From Ailanthus altissimus (lineage: Eukaryota; Streptophyta; Magnoliopsida; Sapindales; Simaroubaceae): DNA of 64,000 bases. This document shows, piece after piece, positions 47,642-59,831 of this stretch. The stretch lies in the NCBI GenBank assembly GCA_946807835.1, contig CAMPEX010000001.1:4603001-4667000 (forward strand), read 5' to 3'. The position numbers and the translations under genes are program-made. Below the pieces are notes generated by a model. That model was not told the DNA's origin. It ran no database searches and saw only the letters and a program-made list of their open reading frames with translations. Position 1 is the first letter of the stretch; each line of letters starts with the position of its first letter.

Positions 47642-50133
47642 ATGGAGTATGATGCAATTGTTATTTGTTTTGAAGAAAAGTGTGAGAGTTCTAGTGACGG
47701 GAAAGAAAGTTATGTTGATTATACTAATTTTGAGATTTTGGTTCAGAAAGATATTAATTTTGAAGATTTTTTACATGCAGTATGTTATGTCTTGGGAGTC
47801 GACAATGTGAACTGTAAGGTGACTATGAAAATTAAAATTGATGCAACGAGGTATAAGTTAAAACCTATTGAGATTAGAAACGACAGTGATGTTCGATTCT
47901 TTTTTAGCTCCAATAGAAGATCGTACTGTCCTTTATGTGTAACAGTGGATCCTAGAGTTCCTGTTTATAAAGATAATGTACAACCCCTCAATCAAAATCC
48001 ACCATCAATTCATACTTATTTTATGTCAGCTAGCGGTAGCAATTAAGTGAGCCATACATCTTCATCAATTCCAGCAGTGGTTTCTTCAAATACAACGAAT
48101 AAGTATCATAATGTTTCTCTTATACCGTTTAATAAAGACCCAGCCTATACACATTATGCTTGTGATGACACTAGAAATGTTGGGGATGTAGAAGGGTACT
48201 GTGATGATGTTAGAAATGTTGATAATTTAGAAGGGGATGATTTAGCAGAAGGCGGACGTTGTTATGTTTCAACAAGCTCCCTAAATGTTGAAGCTAGAAG
48301 AATAGATTTTTGTGAAGCTGAAAACCCCTTTGCGTTTATGCCTCAAATACCACCATCAGACTTAGGCATATCGAATAAGATATCGAGTAGTGGAATTGGC
48401 GATGTATTTGTAGAAAAATTGTTTGATAGCAAAGACGAACTGCACTAGACTATTAGTATGCTAGCACTTAAAGGTAAATGGAGCTTTAAAGTGTCAAGAT
48501 CGACAAAAGATCATTTTGAGATAAAATGTGGCGATGATAGATGCTGATGGCGATTACATGCAGTGTCGATAGATGCAAGAAAACATTTCATTGTGCGCAG
48601 AATTAATTCAAGTCACGTTTGCCAATTAGATCAATTGCGTGATGGTCATTGATAAGCAAAGTCTTGGATTATTGGTAAATTCATAAAAAATAAGTTTGCA
48701 TCTATAAGTCAACTTTATAGACAGAAGGAAATCCAAGCAGACATATGTGAGGAGTTTGGTGTGGACATAACTTACCCTACTGCTTGGCGGTCTAAAAAGC
48801 GTGCATTGGTGTTGATACGTGGTACTCTAGAGGGTTCATATAAATTACTTCCTGCATACTGTCATATATTGGAACAACAGAACCCAGGTACAGTTACGCA
48901 TTTGGAAATTGATGATTGCAAGCACTTCAAATATTTCTTCATGGCTATTAGACCATGTATTAGAGAGTTTCAGTCTTTCATCTGATTGGTTATTACAGTT
49001 AATGGTACATTTTTGAAAATTACATACTTAGGAACAATGTTTGTGGCTGTTTACAAAGATGGAAACAACCAAAATTTTTCACTTGCATGGGGTATTGCTG
49101 ACTCTGAAAATGATGCTTCATGGAAATGGTTTATGGCAAAACTCCGAGGAGTCATTGACGATCTTGAGAACCTTGTATTTATATCTGATCGACATGCTAG
49201 TATCGAGAAGGACATTAGAGAGATATTTCCTAATGTATATCATAGTGTATGCATCCATCACTTGAAGTATAATTTGATAGCACAATATAAGATACTGTCG
49301 GAGACAACAAAAGGAGGGGGATATTTGGCTTCCTATTTTGTTACTGCCAAGGCGTATCGCGTAGCTGACTTTCAAGGGAAATTAATAAAATGTGAGAAAT
49401 AAAATCGGAGGCAACGAGATACTTGGAGGAAAAGGATGGTTTTTCAAAATGAGCTCGATCAATGGGAGCATTCAGAAGATATGACATCATGATCACCAAC
49501 ATTGCAGAGAGTATTAACGTTGTTGCAAAGGAAGCATGTGGCATGATGGTGACTGCCTTAATTGAGTGGATTAGAGAGTTAATGCAAAGATGATTTGTTG
49601 AGAGACGTGAGGCTGCAGAACATATGTCAAAATTCTTGACCACTTGGGCCCATGACAAGAGTTAGAAATACAATGATGATTCCACTCGCATGACAATGCA
49701 TGCAATAGATCAATCTCGCTTTGTCGTTAAAGACGAAAAAGGAAATGGAATAGTGGACATCCCGGGGAAGTCATGTAGTTGTCGAAAGCTTGATCTGCGA
49801 CAGCTACCGTATCCTCATGCACTTGCAGTATGCAGGCAGGTCAGATTCCAGTACTAGACTCTTTGTTCGCGATATTATATGACTGAGTCTTTATTGCGTG
49901 CATACAGTGAATCAATAAATATGGTTGGTCATCCATTAGATTGGATTGTTCCAGAGGAGTTGAGAGCTATTGACATCCAGCCTCCTATAGCATGCTGACA
50001 ATCAAAAAGACGTCGGAAGAATCAAATTCTATCGCAAGGTGAAGATCCCACGAAGAATGTATGCAGTCGCTGTAAGCAGCATGAACATAATAGACAAACT
50101 TGTCAAAACCCAATTGCATTACATGGTAATTGA
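47642..50133 (+). pseudogene. MULE1 transposase (MuDR type), decayed
   Basis: From ATG 47642, after a CCAG splice-acceptor-like signal, to TGA at 50131. The order is: a PB1-like N-terminus (47642-48040), an acidic linker, the MuDR-type DNA-binding domain (from about 48480), the DDE transposase region with HLEIDDCKHFKYFFMAI, then GIADSENDASWKWF and FISDRHASIEK (48890-49260), a SWIM finger at about 49766-49830 (CSCRK...PYPHA, second Cys replaced by Tyr) and a C-terminal CCHC knuckle (CSRCKQHEHNRQTC, about 50060). Stops lie near 48044, 48446, 48546, 48652 and 48983, with a frame change near 49400. Most stops are explained by CGA-to-TGA, CAG-to-TAG or CAA-to-TAA changes. The element is no longer autonomous. 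Confidence 0.88.
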
Positions 50134-50440
50134 TGTGTTCTTTATGAGTTATATTTATATTTTTAAGTCATGTAGTTATGGGCCTTATTTGACTAGGTAA
50201 TTTGTACTTTGTTACGATTGTGTTTAATTGATAAGTTTGTTATGTTTCTTTTTTCTCCATTGTCGTTAATAATGCATGCATTGACTAATTATAAAATTAC
50301 AATTAAATGTATAAAATACATAAAAAAAACTTTATAAACATACAAACATTTTATTTTTCTTTACTATTTTTTTGCACATTTTCATAAGTCAATTGCCATT
50401 TTGATCCTAAACAATGACCCATGCTTAGGACCAAATCTAA

Positions 50441-53010
50441 GGGACGACACAATATCAAAACTTTATAAACATATAAACATAAACCCCACAATATTTATTA
50501 TTCACTGTCTGCTATGGCACTCTATTCTTTAATCTAATTACATGAAAATGAGTTAAGTCAGGTGTAATTTATCGTTGCTCATTAAATCTACAAGCATCTA
50601 GGTAATGGGGTAACAATATAGATAATGACACGACATGATTCTCAATCACGCCATCGGTAAATCCCTTGATGCTAGAATTGTAGATCACTATTTGCCGATG
50701 CAAGATGACTACCTCAGCCGTCACCAAATGCTGTTAATTGTAATTGACAGGAATATAAACCTACATAAAATTCAAATAAGTCTCACAAATAGTACTACAA
50801 GTTATAAACAAAAATAACAACATTCATACAAAATATTATATTTTACCTTATTAACCTCAATCCACATACGTGCACCGAGTAAATCTTCTTTAGCACCTTG
50901 GGCATATGCCATTACTTCATCACTCCATACAATGCCAGAAATGTCATTTTTGTGTTCCTCATAAAGGAGTCTAAAAGTCTCCTAAAAATGTAGGGTCATC
51001 GAATAATCAATAAAGATGAAATAAAAAATATAATTAATTTAATTTAATACTCACAAAGAAGTATGAATCTACAGAAGTGGACAATTGTGGTAATGCATTA
51101 GTGTAATAGTTTTGCCTAAGCTGGATCACCTTCAAATACTCATTAATATGCTGCATTAACAAACAATTAAAATGAGATATTTCAACACATATAATTACCA
51201 TCAAGTCAATGTGTAAATTTAAATAAATAAAATTAAAATGAGATAAAATTATTGAATATATTTTACTTACAAAGTCATCTAGCTAGCTGTGTAGCAATTT
51301 TCGAAACCATGATGGGTTAGCGTCAAGCCCAGGTAAGATGACTACACCCTCATCCTTGTCAATCCAGGCCTGGAACTTAACTAAGATGGTCGAGTCTATC
51401 TGCTGCAATGGATTCATGTCTGCTTGAGGTTGTACTTCAATTTCAATTTTCTTATTCTTATGTATCCTTTGTGGAAATGGATTTGTATATGGGGTGTGCA
51501 AATACCATGCAGGCCTATACGGTTTCCCAAATTGACTCTCCCCCTTGTCCATTCTCTGTAGAAGTGTAGTTTCAGTACGCTCAAATCTTTTAATCATCTC
51601 CTCCTACAGTTGCTCAATTTGATGTGTTACTCCATGGTCTGCAGATGCATTGTGTTCAAACTATAAGAAATATAACCATAGTTAATAACTTATTTAGAAA
51701 TATATGAAAATTTCTCTTTAATTAATCACGTAAATAAGTAATATACCGTTGCTCCTGGCACTGGTGCTGACATTTGTGGGTTTGTCCATTTATATCCATC
51801 CCCCTCCACATTCATAACATCATCGTTAGGGTCGTTGAAATGGGCATAGGCCTTGGGGCGCTTGCTCTTGCTCTCGCTGTAATCATACATAATTGGTAAG
51901 TCCCCAGTATAACTTTCGCTTAGAATGCCTACATGTCTAACCATTTGCACAATTGTCTCTTTCTTCTCATGATCTTTTGGTACTAATTTACGATGTACCA
52001 AAAGAACCTATAAATATAAAATTAAGTTACGCTTAAAACAAAATAAAATTTATAAACGATATATTTTTCATTAATATCAACACATACCAAAATCCTTCCT
52101 TAATATTGTATTCTTAACGTCATCGAACTTTGGAGTCCCTCGAGTCGTCCAATTCAAAATATGAGAGAAGCAATCACCATAAGGAAAATAAAAAATCTCT
52201 CCACACACTGGAATTGCCTCGAAAATTCATACCAAATATAATTATTTTTAAAATATAAGTTTGACGTATACAAAATAAATAAAGCAAAAATATTATGGCG
52301 TACCAGAAATGCGTGCGAAAATTTATACACGTTGTAACTCTCAAACTTACTCTGTGCAAACCCTTTCCTATTTATTTTCTCAAGTTTTTGGAATGCAGCA
52401 TTCTTAAGTGAGTTATAAAGTACGATCTATGCAATATTGCCCCATGGATACTTATTAAACTCATTAAGGTTGTCCACTAAACATAGAACAAAATTTTGAA
52501 TCTCACTACGCTCGTCACGAGGGATCAAAACATGATGCATAAAATAAAAAAAAACCAACTTTACTGCATCTGCATTGTCCATATCCTTCAAATTCAGACG
52601 TCCGTACCATTTATCAAGAAATATATACGATAATATTTTTACTCCTGAAAAATATGTATCCCATAATTGAGTGGCCAATTTCCTATTCTGCTGCTGGGCG
52701 GGAGGGTAATCTCACATTTGTAGTCCGGTGATTAGTACAAACTCCTGCCGGCTAAATTGGATGCGTTTACTCCCTATGTAAAACCACATCTCATCTTCTA
52801 AATTAGAGGTATGCACCTCACGCAACAATAACTCGTGTACCAAAATATCAGAGAATGTCAAATTTGACATATCTAAGAAATGCCCCATACAGGTCTGCCT
52901 AAATAATGTTTTCTGATTTTCTTTCAGTTTATCTTTTATACAATTTAGACCTCACATCTTAGCATAAGCCGTCACTGATGCACGAAAAAATATAGAAAAT
53001 ATATTCTCTA
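50441..53010 (-). pseudogene. MULE1-borne DUF1985 / Ulp1-like (C48) gene, intron-containing
   Basis: On the minus strand a DUF1985 domain (about 52910-52400: ..GHFLDMSNL, EFVLITGL, NKYPWGNIA) is followed by linker exons at 52174-52330, 51726-52001 and 51283-51597, and by the C-terminal protease region at 50995-50860 and 50760-50450. GT donor sites follow several of these exons. In the protease region the catalytic His (50728-50730) is kept, but the Trp expected after it reads Leu; the Gln (50509-50511) and Cys (50488-50490, ..YCGVY) are present. Only a few stops interrupt it. Ulp1-family enzymes remove SUMO; whether this copy ever did is unknown. The orientation opposite to the transposase is shared with MULE2 and MULE3. 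Confidence 0.8.
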
Positions 53011-53459
53011 GAATTCTATATTTTTTCGATACGTTATCTTTCCTGTAACAATTAAAAAAATAAATAAAATTAAGAAATTAATATTAAGAAAAATAATGAC
53101 AAGCATACATATATTTTAAATAACATACAATATGATTTACCAAAAATAAATTCACAAACAATTAATTTAACAGACATAAAATTGAAAGAGAAATTAATTA
53201 CTAACATATTAATCAACATATTATAATAATTAATTATCTATTAAAATAAAAATAATCATATATAAATTATAATTACAAAAGGTGCTAATTAAATAATAAA
53301 TAATGTTACAAACTAAAATTAATGAGTCATTTAACCAACTTATTAATTAATATTAATTAATGTTAATTAATTACTTAATAGATCCATTCCTTCTAAATTA
53401 GATTTAATTTCATTTAAATAAAATAAAATTTAATTTAAAAATAATAATAAATTATTTTG

Positions 53460-54068
53460 CACCACGTGGCAGCCTGTACAAGCACCACGTGGCGCAACAG
53501 TGCAGCATCGCTAACGTTGTGTCCGCGATGCTGTACGAGATGCACCTTAAGGGGACATCTAGGGCCCTAGATTGGCAACGGCGGCTGGCTGCTGCTTCGA
53601 CTGCCATCTGCATCGGTATATTACACCAAAAAGTCTCATTATTTACCCATTTTCAACGTTTCTTACACCATTATAACCCATTTTTTTACATATAATTTAA
53701 TAATTCTACCTATTTTTAGCTTCAAATACAAATTCTAATAAATTTCTAACAAATTTTTAAAGACATTTAAAAATTTCTAAAAGTTCAAAAAACTTATCAA
53801 AAATCGCTCATTTCTTTTGTTTGAAGTGAAAAATATATTGTATAAGCCCCGATCTATGGATTGATAACTTCAAAATTTCCGATCTAACGTAATTTGTGAA
53901 AGTTCAAAAGTTTTAGTGATTTTCGGTGGAGAGTGTGAAAATAGGTTGAATTTTTGATATTAGGGTAAATGTGTCCTTAAATGAAAAGTTTGGTTAATAA
54001 AGTATAAACAATTTAAATTTAGTTAAAAAAGAATAATAAAAAATTATGAGGGTTATTTACAAAATTTT
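53460..54068 (-). repeat. MULE1 right terminal inverted repeat and subterminal patch
   Basis: Inverted counterpart of 46991-47545. The inner GC-richer part has CACCACGTGGC twice (about 53460 and 53482) and ends in an open frame at 53489-53695 that is regarded as chance. The outer part runs to AAAATTTT at 54068. Confidence 0.75.
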
Positions 54069-54224
54069 CTCTTTTTTGTTTTGCTGTACGTTCCAACAAA
54101 TTGTATTCTCTATCTAAAATAATCCAGCACGAGAACTCAGGTAATTTAATTTATGAAAAAGAATATTTAAATTCTTAAACTTTTAAAAAAATGACACAAA
54201 TTTTAGTATTTTTATAAATTCTTT

Positions 54225-55345
54225 TTACATTTTTGATAGGTAATGGTTTCAATTAGCTTTTAATGGAAACATTGTAAAAATAGTAAAAATACAATTATAT
54301 CTCTATTTTAATTGAGAAAAAAAAAGTTAAAATTGAATTAAATAATAAAAAGAAGACTTGAACCTTTGACTTCATGGTTAAGGATCATATATTTTAATTT
54401 ATGTTAATAATTTTAAAAAAGGTCATTTATGACAATTAAAAGTAATTATCATTGTCCTACAAAATTTTTTATTAATATAATGTTAAAACAAAAAATATAA
54501 AAACGTGTGGTGACAAGGGTTCAAACCTTGTCAATGTCGTTTTTAAAATTATTAGCATATGGTCTTGAAGATAATTTGTTAATATATTTACAGACCCATA
54601 CATAAACTTGAAAAGCTTAGTTGATTAAAGTGTGTGATCTTTAACCGTAATGTCAAGAGTCTAAGTCATATTTTTAGTATTTAATTAAATTTAAACTTTT
54701 TTCTAGTAAAAATAGAAGTGAATTTTTAATTTTACCCTTCTGCCGTTTAAGTTAATAAAAATCGATATCTAACTGAGGTGTAAATAAAAATTTTAAAAAT
54801 ACTGTGTTCTGCATATTCCTTTCCTAAAAACATACATAAATATAAAGTTAGAATAGTTTAGTTGGTTAAAATATGTGGTCCTTAACTTTGAGGTCAAAGG
54901 TTCAAGTTCTCTTTCTATTATTTAATTGAATTTAAACCTTTTTTATTAGTAAAAAAATAAGGTGAGTTTCTATTTTTACTCTTTTTATTATTAAAATTAA
55001 TAGAAATGTGATATAACAGGAGTATAAATGAAAATTTTAAAAATATTGATATCTACATATCTCATCCCTAAAAGCTTAAGGGTTCAAATGTTATTTCCCT
55101 ATCTAATTTTATATTGGAAGCACCCAAGAAGTTTTAGAGCTATAAAAGTCATCAACCTTCACTACATTCACCCTTTCTGTTATTAAAATTAACAAAAAAT
55201 GTTATATAATAAGAGTGTAAATGAAAATTTTAAAAATATTAATACTTACGTATTTCTTTCCTAAAAGTTTAAGGTTCAAATGTCCTTTCCCTATCTAATT
55301 TTATCTAGGAAGGACCCAACAGCTTTTAGAGCAGCAAAAGCCACC
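54225..55345. repeat. Cluster of tandem tRNA-like repeat modules
   Basis: Two alternating motifs recur. One is tRNA-like (GTTGGTTAAAATATGTGG..GGTTCAAGT) at 54614-54667 and 54847-54909 on the plus strand and 54355-54399 on the minus strand, with B-box-like pieces also near 54515, 55080 and 55268. The other is a 3' module ending TGTAAATGAAAATTTTAAAAAT (allowing changes), near 54775, 55020 and 55215. The spacing of plus-strand B-boxes is about 247, 185 and 187 bases. The cluster could be tandemly nested SINE copies or amplification of a tRNA-derived unit. No protein-coding gene is present. Confidence 0.6.
54847..54909 (+). other. tRNA-like sequence with pol III A and B boxes (degenerate)
   Basis: TAGTTTAGTTGG (54854-54865) fits the A-box consensus, and GGTTCAAGTTC (54899-54909) fits the B-box consensus with one mismatch; they are 33 bases apart. 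The order of bases resembles plant tRNA-Asn or tRNA-Ile, with TTAAC around the anticodon loop. Acceptor-stem pairing is not evident, so this is taken as a tRNA-derived SINE head or tRNA relic and not a working tRNA gene. Confidence 0.5.
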
Positions 55346-55774
55346 AATCTTCATTGCATTAGTCATTAGTCGAGTGGTTTCCCACTTTCTTTCAAGTATT
55401 ATGAAAATTATATTTTTTTCTAATGTTTAAAGGAAGATTTAACTTTAATGGGTCAAATATTTAGAGCTTATTATAATAAACTCAATCTTAATACTATCCA
55501 GATGAAGCCCTAATCCAAGTACCAATAATAATGGAAATTGTTTTATAAACGGCCCATATTTTTATGTAATATTTTTTTAGCCATAAATATACACGTTAAT
55601 CTTTAAGAGCTTTTTTAGAAATGGATCTCATTTTTAAGCCAATGTTTTAGTCACAAATGAATTAGTTAACCTTTTATAACAAAAAAGTAGACAATTGGAT
55701 AATTATACTCTTGACAATTGGATAAAATGCTTTGTGTTATTTTAATTTCATGTCATATATTTAACTTTAGGACT
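55346..55774. other. No gene seen
   Basis: AT-rich sequence between the tRNA-like modules and the MULE3 Ulp1-like fragment. It may contain the outer part of MULE3, but no terminal repeat could be matched within the window. Confidence 0.3.
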
Positions 55775-56290
55775 CCATTAGATGTTTGTACCAATAACAT
55801 GCCCTATGGACTTGTCGTTGTTGTCCTATGGACAAGGACAGAAAAAGGATTTACTTAGTGCTTAATTATGAGCTAAGGTAGATAAGGTAATGGACATAAA
55901 AATAATAACTTTTTTTTCTATTTATGTTGCATTTAGTTTATAATAAAACTATAATTATTTGTGCAAGTATGTACTCTAGTGAACTACAAAATGGAGCATT
56001 AGATTGTGATAGACATCGATTTGTTGCAGAGGAGGATTACTATCTACGATTCCATCATTAATGGATATGCTAATGAAGTCATGAAACATTTTATCACTCC
56101 TCTATATATTCTTATGTCACATTATCTTTGAGCATACACATTTTATGCCCTTGGGAGATATGCAATGGAAGATTTATTGTCGTTCAATATTCTACATTTA
56201 AAAGAACGTGCGCCTCAACAAAGGATTCAGAGTGGAGATTGTGACTTATTTACTTATTTATTAAGTACATAATGCTGCATCAACTATTCA
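55775..56290 (+). pseudogene. MULE3 Ulp1-like (C48) protease fragment
   Basis: Plus-strand frames match the C-terminal Ulp1-like exons of MULE1: a GQGQKKDLLSA segment (about 55835), a donor-like AAG|GTAATGG (about 55885), then the protease part from about 55965 with RRITIYDSIINGYANEVM and SGDCDLFTYLL. Catalytic His (55997-55999), Asp and Cys (56240-56242, in GDC) are preserved; the Trp expected after His is a TAG stop, a single G-to-A change. It lies on the opposite strand to the MULE3 transposase at 63150-64000, as in MULE1, and is separated from it by the inserted Copia element. Confidence 0.7.
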
Positions 56291-56466
56291 ATTTTAGTCC
56301 CAAGACTTGTACTTTTTTTAAAGAAAAGATAACTATAGATTTCTAGATCTATACCGAGAAATAAATAAGAAATGCTTTGTGTTATATAGATGTGAAAATA
56401 TTATATAGGTGTGCAATTGTGTTATATAGTTGTCAATGTTCTTATGTTTGGTAGATGTGTAAAAAG

Positions 56467-58591
56467 TTTCGGGGATTTAATATACGTGAGTGTATGCATG
56501 TGCAATTGTGTTTATTACATAAAATACGTATCACATACATATTTAACGTTGCGGAAGACTTAAAGCATACAATAAACACAATAAATAAAAAATATTAATC
56601 ACATTAATATATTAGGAGTGTTAAAAAATTACCTGAACGTGTAAAGTTATACACGTCTATCCTCAAAGTCCACATGGAGACCAACTCATTGGCAGTTCTA
56701 GTAACCAACTCGGTGGGCTTGGCGAGCTAGAACGGCAGCTCGATATCCAGCACTAGGTTTAACTCTTTAAATCCATAAAATGGCCGGTTATGTGTATTCT
56801 TCATTTCCTCTAAAAGGATAAGAAATGGAGATTGAAGGAATTCACAATTACTTCTCATGGCATCATAGAAAAATGAAACAATTTCATTTTTTTTTTCTCC
56901 TTCTTCTTCTTCTCGACATGAAAGGAAATGATTTGCATTACTTTCTCTTTCTCCATTTCTGTCACACACACACTTCACACTTCTGTCACACACAATCACA
57001 ATATATATATCTAATATAAATATAAATAATAATATATTATATTATATAAATAATAATATAATATAAATAATGGATGCCAACTAAATGACACCCATAATAA
57101 AATAATATTATATAATATATTAATATACAATAACATATTATAATGAGATATTTTGATTATTTAACAATTAAATCATTGTGTAAAATGCCCATTTTGCTCC
57201 TCATAAATAGTTACCAAGTATATTCCTACTGGGTTCCATCAAACCCCATACTTGGGTAAACTTAACTTAGGTTTCACAATGCGCCATGTATCATTATTCA
57301 ATTAGTAAATAATAATTATTGATTAATTATTGTATTTAACGCTTAAATATAGACATGCATGTATTCCCGTGGTAGTGCTAGATTAAATAATTTAATTTGG
57401 TATGCTGCCCTTAGTGTACAATGAGTACACTCCATATCGCGGGACTCCCTAGGTCCATGATCGATTTGTCAAATGAAACTATTCCATGAGTCTGTGAGCA
57501 ATGCCCCAAGCATACATCACGGATATACAAATCAATGCATTGAACCATATAAGTTGAGGTTACAACGCATATGTATAGTCGTTCTGTCATGATATCCTAG
57601 ATGTGCTGGGGATATAGATTATCACCGTCAAATCCCCATGTGCTCATCTATGTCATATCTCTAAACTTGTATTTTACTGAATAATATGTACAAACTCTTT
57701 TGTCATATTGTTTCATCTTGGAAGAAACTCTTTCCCGGGATTAATGCTTTGTGGCCTCAAGACTTTCTGAGATACAGTCTCGAAGCATCTGGATAGTTAA
57801 CTCCCTATGCGAGTTGATGGATCCCATATCTGTACACACCAGACTCTATAAGTATTAGACTATACCTAGCGACACCTAACAGTCACATTATAAAAGGTCT
57901 GTGACATGCATGGAACCAAAGTATGGTTAATCACTTACAAAGCCTACCGTGGCACTCAGATCAAAAGACTACGTATACTGGTCAACTTGAGAGGACCTTT
58001 CGTTGACTGCTTACATAGGGTGTCTGTCAGAGGCCTTTGTGAGTTTGTCCCATATCCAGTCCTAACTGGATACCTATATGTTAAGACGAGCTTCAAGCGT
58101 ACAGTCGACTAGGAATGACCATCTATACCTTATAAGCACGACATATGTTGATCTATATTAAAAGTATCCACCGACAGACCCGCATCGACAGAAAAAGACC
58201 AGGGATAATTATTTGAGAACATACTTGCACAACTGACATTTCCTGGCACCCGATTGCAACTCTTGCAACTATGTAGTTATTACTATATTCCCAGGTTTCT
58301 ATCCCATTACAGACAAGACTTCAACTCTTAGATTTTCGCTGAGTATTATAACTAGCTAACACTTAATTGTACTAACATTTAGCATTTATATCTCTCAACG
58401 TGGTTAATTACGAGCCCTTATCTAAACTTTTTTAGATTTGATCTGAAGGAGTTCAGATCATACAATGTCTGTAATGTTACATTGCATAATACCATATTAA
58501 TAGGTATTTGCAATTTAATGGGAATATACACTTGTAAAAATATATAAGTATATGTATATTTAGGGATGGCATATAAGCACTGACACTAACA
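56467..58591 (-). repeat. 3' LTR of the Copia element (family A)
   Basis: It starts (minus) TGTTAGTGTCAGTGCTTATA right after the polypurine tract GCAAGTGGGAGAT (plus 58592-58604) and is 2125 bases long. It retains a segment of about 267 bases (roughly 57512-57779) that is missing from the 5' LTR. The outermost bases read TTT where TGT is expected on the plus strand. Confidence 0.9.
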
Positions 58592-58619
58592 ATCTCCCAC
58601 TTGCTCTAGTGTCATTCCT

Positions 58620-59300
58620 GATAGAATCTCATATACATCGACTCCACATGTTTCATAAACACTTTTAAAGTCATGACCTTGGAAAGTGGGTCCGCTAAAT
58701 TATTTATAGAACATTTCTACAAATAATCATATCTCCCTAAACCAAGATCCCTTTAGTTATGTGAGACTTTTCTCAACATAATTAGAGTATTGATGTCCTT
58801 TTGGCACCTTGGCGTGTACAACGACTAGTTTTGTCGCAAAACTATGGATAAAGATTCATCTATCTTGGAACTTTTCCAAGCCCAGCGATAAACCTATGAA
58901 TCCATACTGCCTTTTTTGCTATGCCCAAAATAAATTAGCAATGAATCCCAGTTTGGTGCAATTCAACTCACCTTGTATTAATGAGAATAAGCACTTACCC
59001 AGATGTAGACTTTCTATCATCTAGGTCAAACTAGAAGTCTGACTCCGTGCATTTTCTCACTTGTAAGTCACTTTCTTCATATTTGAGAAACTTATCCTTC
59101 GTACCCTCAAATTATCTGAGGATATGTTTGACTACCATCAAATGGTGATCACCTGAATCAGATTAGTATCAACTCGTAACTCTTACAGCCATATTGATAT
59201 CAGGTCTCAAATACATCATAGCATATATCAAGCTCTCCATAGCTGATGTATCTGGTGCGTTAGACACTCTAACTCACTCATCTTCCATCTAAAGAGACAC
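58620..59300 (-). pseudogene. Copia RT C-terminus and RNase H remnant
   Basis: On the minus strand, near 59250-59100, a ..SLIYAMMYLRPDI segment marks the end of Copia RT. At about 59030 the RNase H signature DLDDRKSTSG is intact, followed by a stop. Near 58690 the typical C-terminal NLADPLSK-type segment can be read (DNLADPL..). Several stops make it inactive. It ends just before the polypurine tract and 3' LTR. Confidence 0.8.
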
Positions 59301-59585
59301 TATCCTCGAAGAATGAACACCAGGTCCAAAAGGTACATTGACTATCTCATAGTTAAGAAAATTGTACCTTACTGTAGTGGAAACACTTTCCATCTACATT
59401 GTTCTCTTGTTGATATTTGGATAAATATTGCCTCTGAGGATTTATGTTGGGTATCTGCTTCATCTTTTTCTCCTCCCACATCTGGTTTCACCAGATATAC
59501 TTAGAGTTAAAGATGAAGCACCTTGAACAAAGAGGGTCACACCTTATTTATTTATATCCCCTAGAGATGTGTTATCAGAAATACT

Positions 59586-59831
59586 TTACAGCAAACTCTG
59601 ATCAACAATAAATCTAAAATTTTTTGAATTCAGAACATTTTTTAGATTCATCTGCTGGTCAGAGTAATTTCTAGTACCGTTGAGTTGAATTGCATCAACT
59701 ATGCATACTAACTGGTTTGTAGTGGCCATTATTCTTAATAGGCCAAAAATAACGGGAGATGTAAGTGGAATGGTCATTGAATCTCTAATAGTACATTTTA
59801 AGTCATGGGTATAACAATTATACATTTTCAA
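59586..59831 (-). pseudogene. Copia Gag N-terminal remnant
   Basis: A minus-strand frame contains LNGTRNYSDQQMNLKNVL, corresponding to the LNG.NY..W...M...L segment near the start of plant Copia Gag, and it ends in a stop at 59586. The family Trp reads Gln. A damaged zinc-knuckle-like KCFH segment follows near 59390, after which the frame passes to the RT end, marking a large deletion. Confidence 0.65.

Larger units (their letters stand above)
46991..54068 (+). mobile_element. MULE1, Mutator-like element with long TIRs and Ulp1-like gene
   Basis: The outermost bases AAAATTTTATAAATAAC (46991) are mirrored by GTTATTTACAAAATTTT at 54068. Inverted similarity continues inward for several hundred bases, for example GGACACTTTTATCCTAATATC near 47080 against its reverse complement near 53960. 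GC-richer subterminal patches lie at 47410-47545 and 53460-53610. Inside are a plus-strand MULE transposase and a minus-strand DUF1985/Ulp1-like gene, an arrangement known from plant KAONASHI-type MULEs. The 9-bp target duplication falls in T-rich sequence and cannot be read reliably. Confidence 0.85.

Noticed and set aside
53489..53695. 68-codon frame with GC-rich coding start
   Set aside because: It lies in the right inverted repeat of MULE1 with no domain; the GC-richness is a feature of the subterminal patch on both sides.
54490..54540. Possible functional tRNA near the GGGTTCAAACC motif
   Set aside because: There is no A box or acceptor stem at the right distance; it fits only a degenerate repeat.
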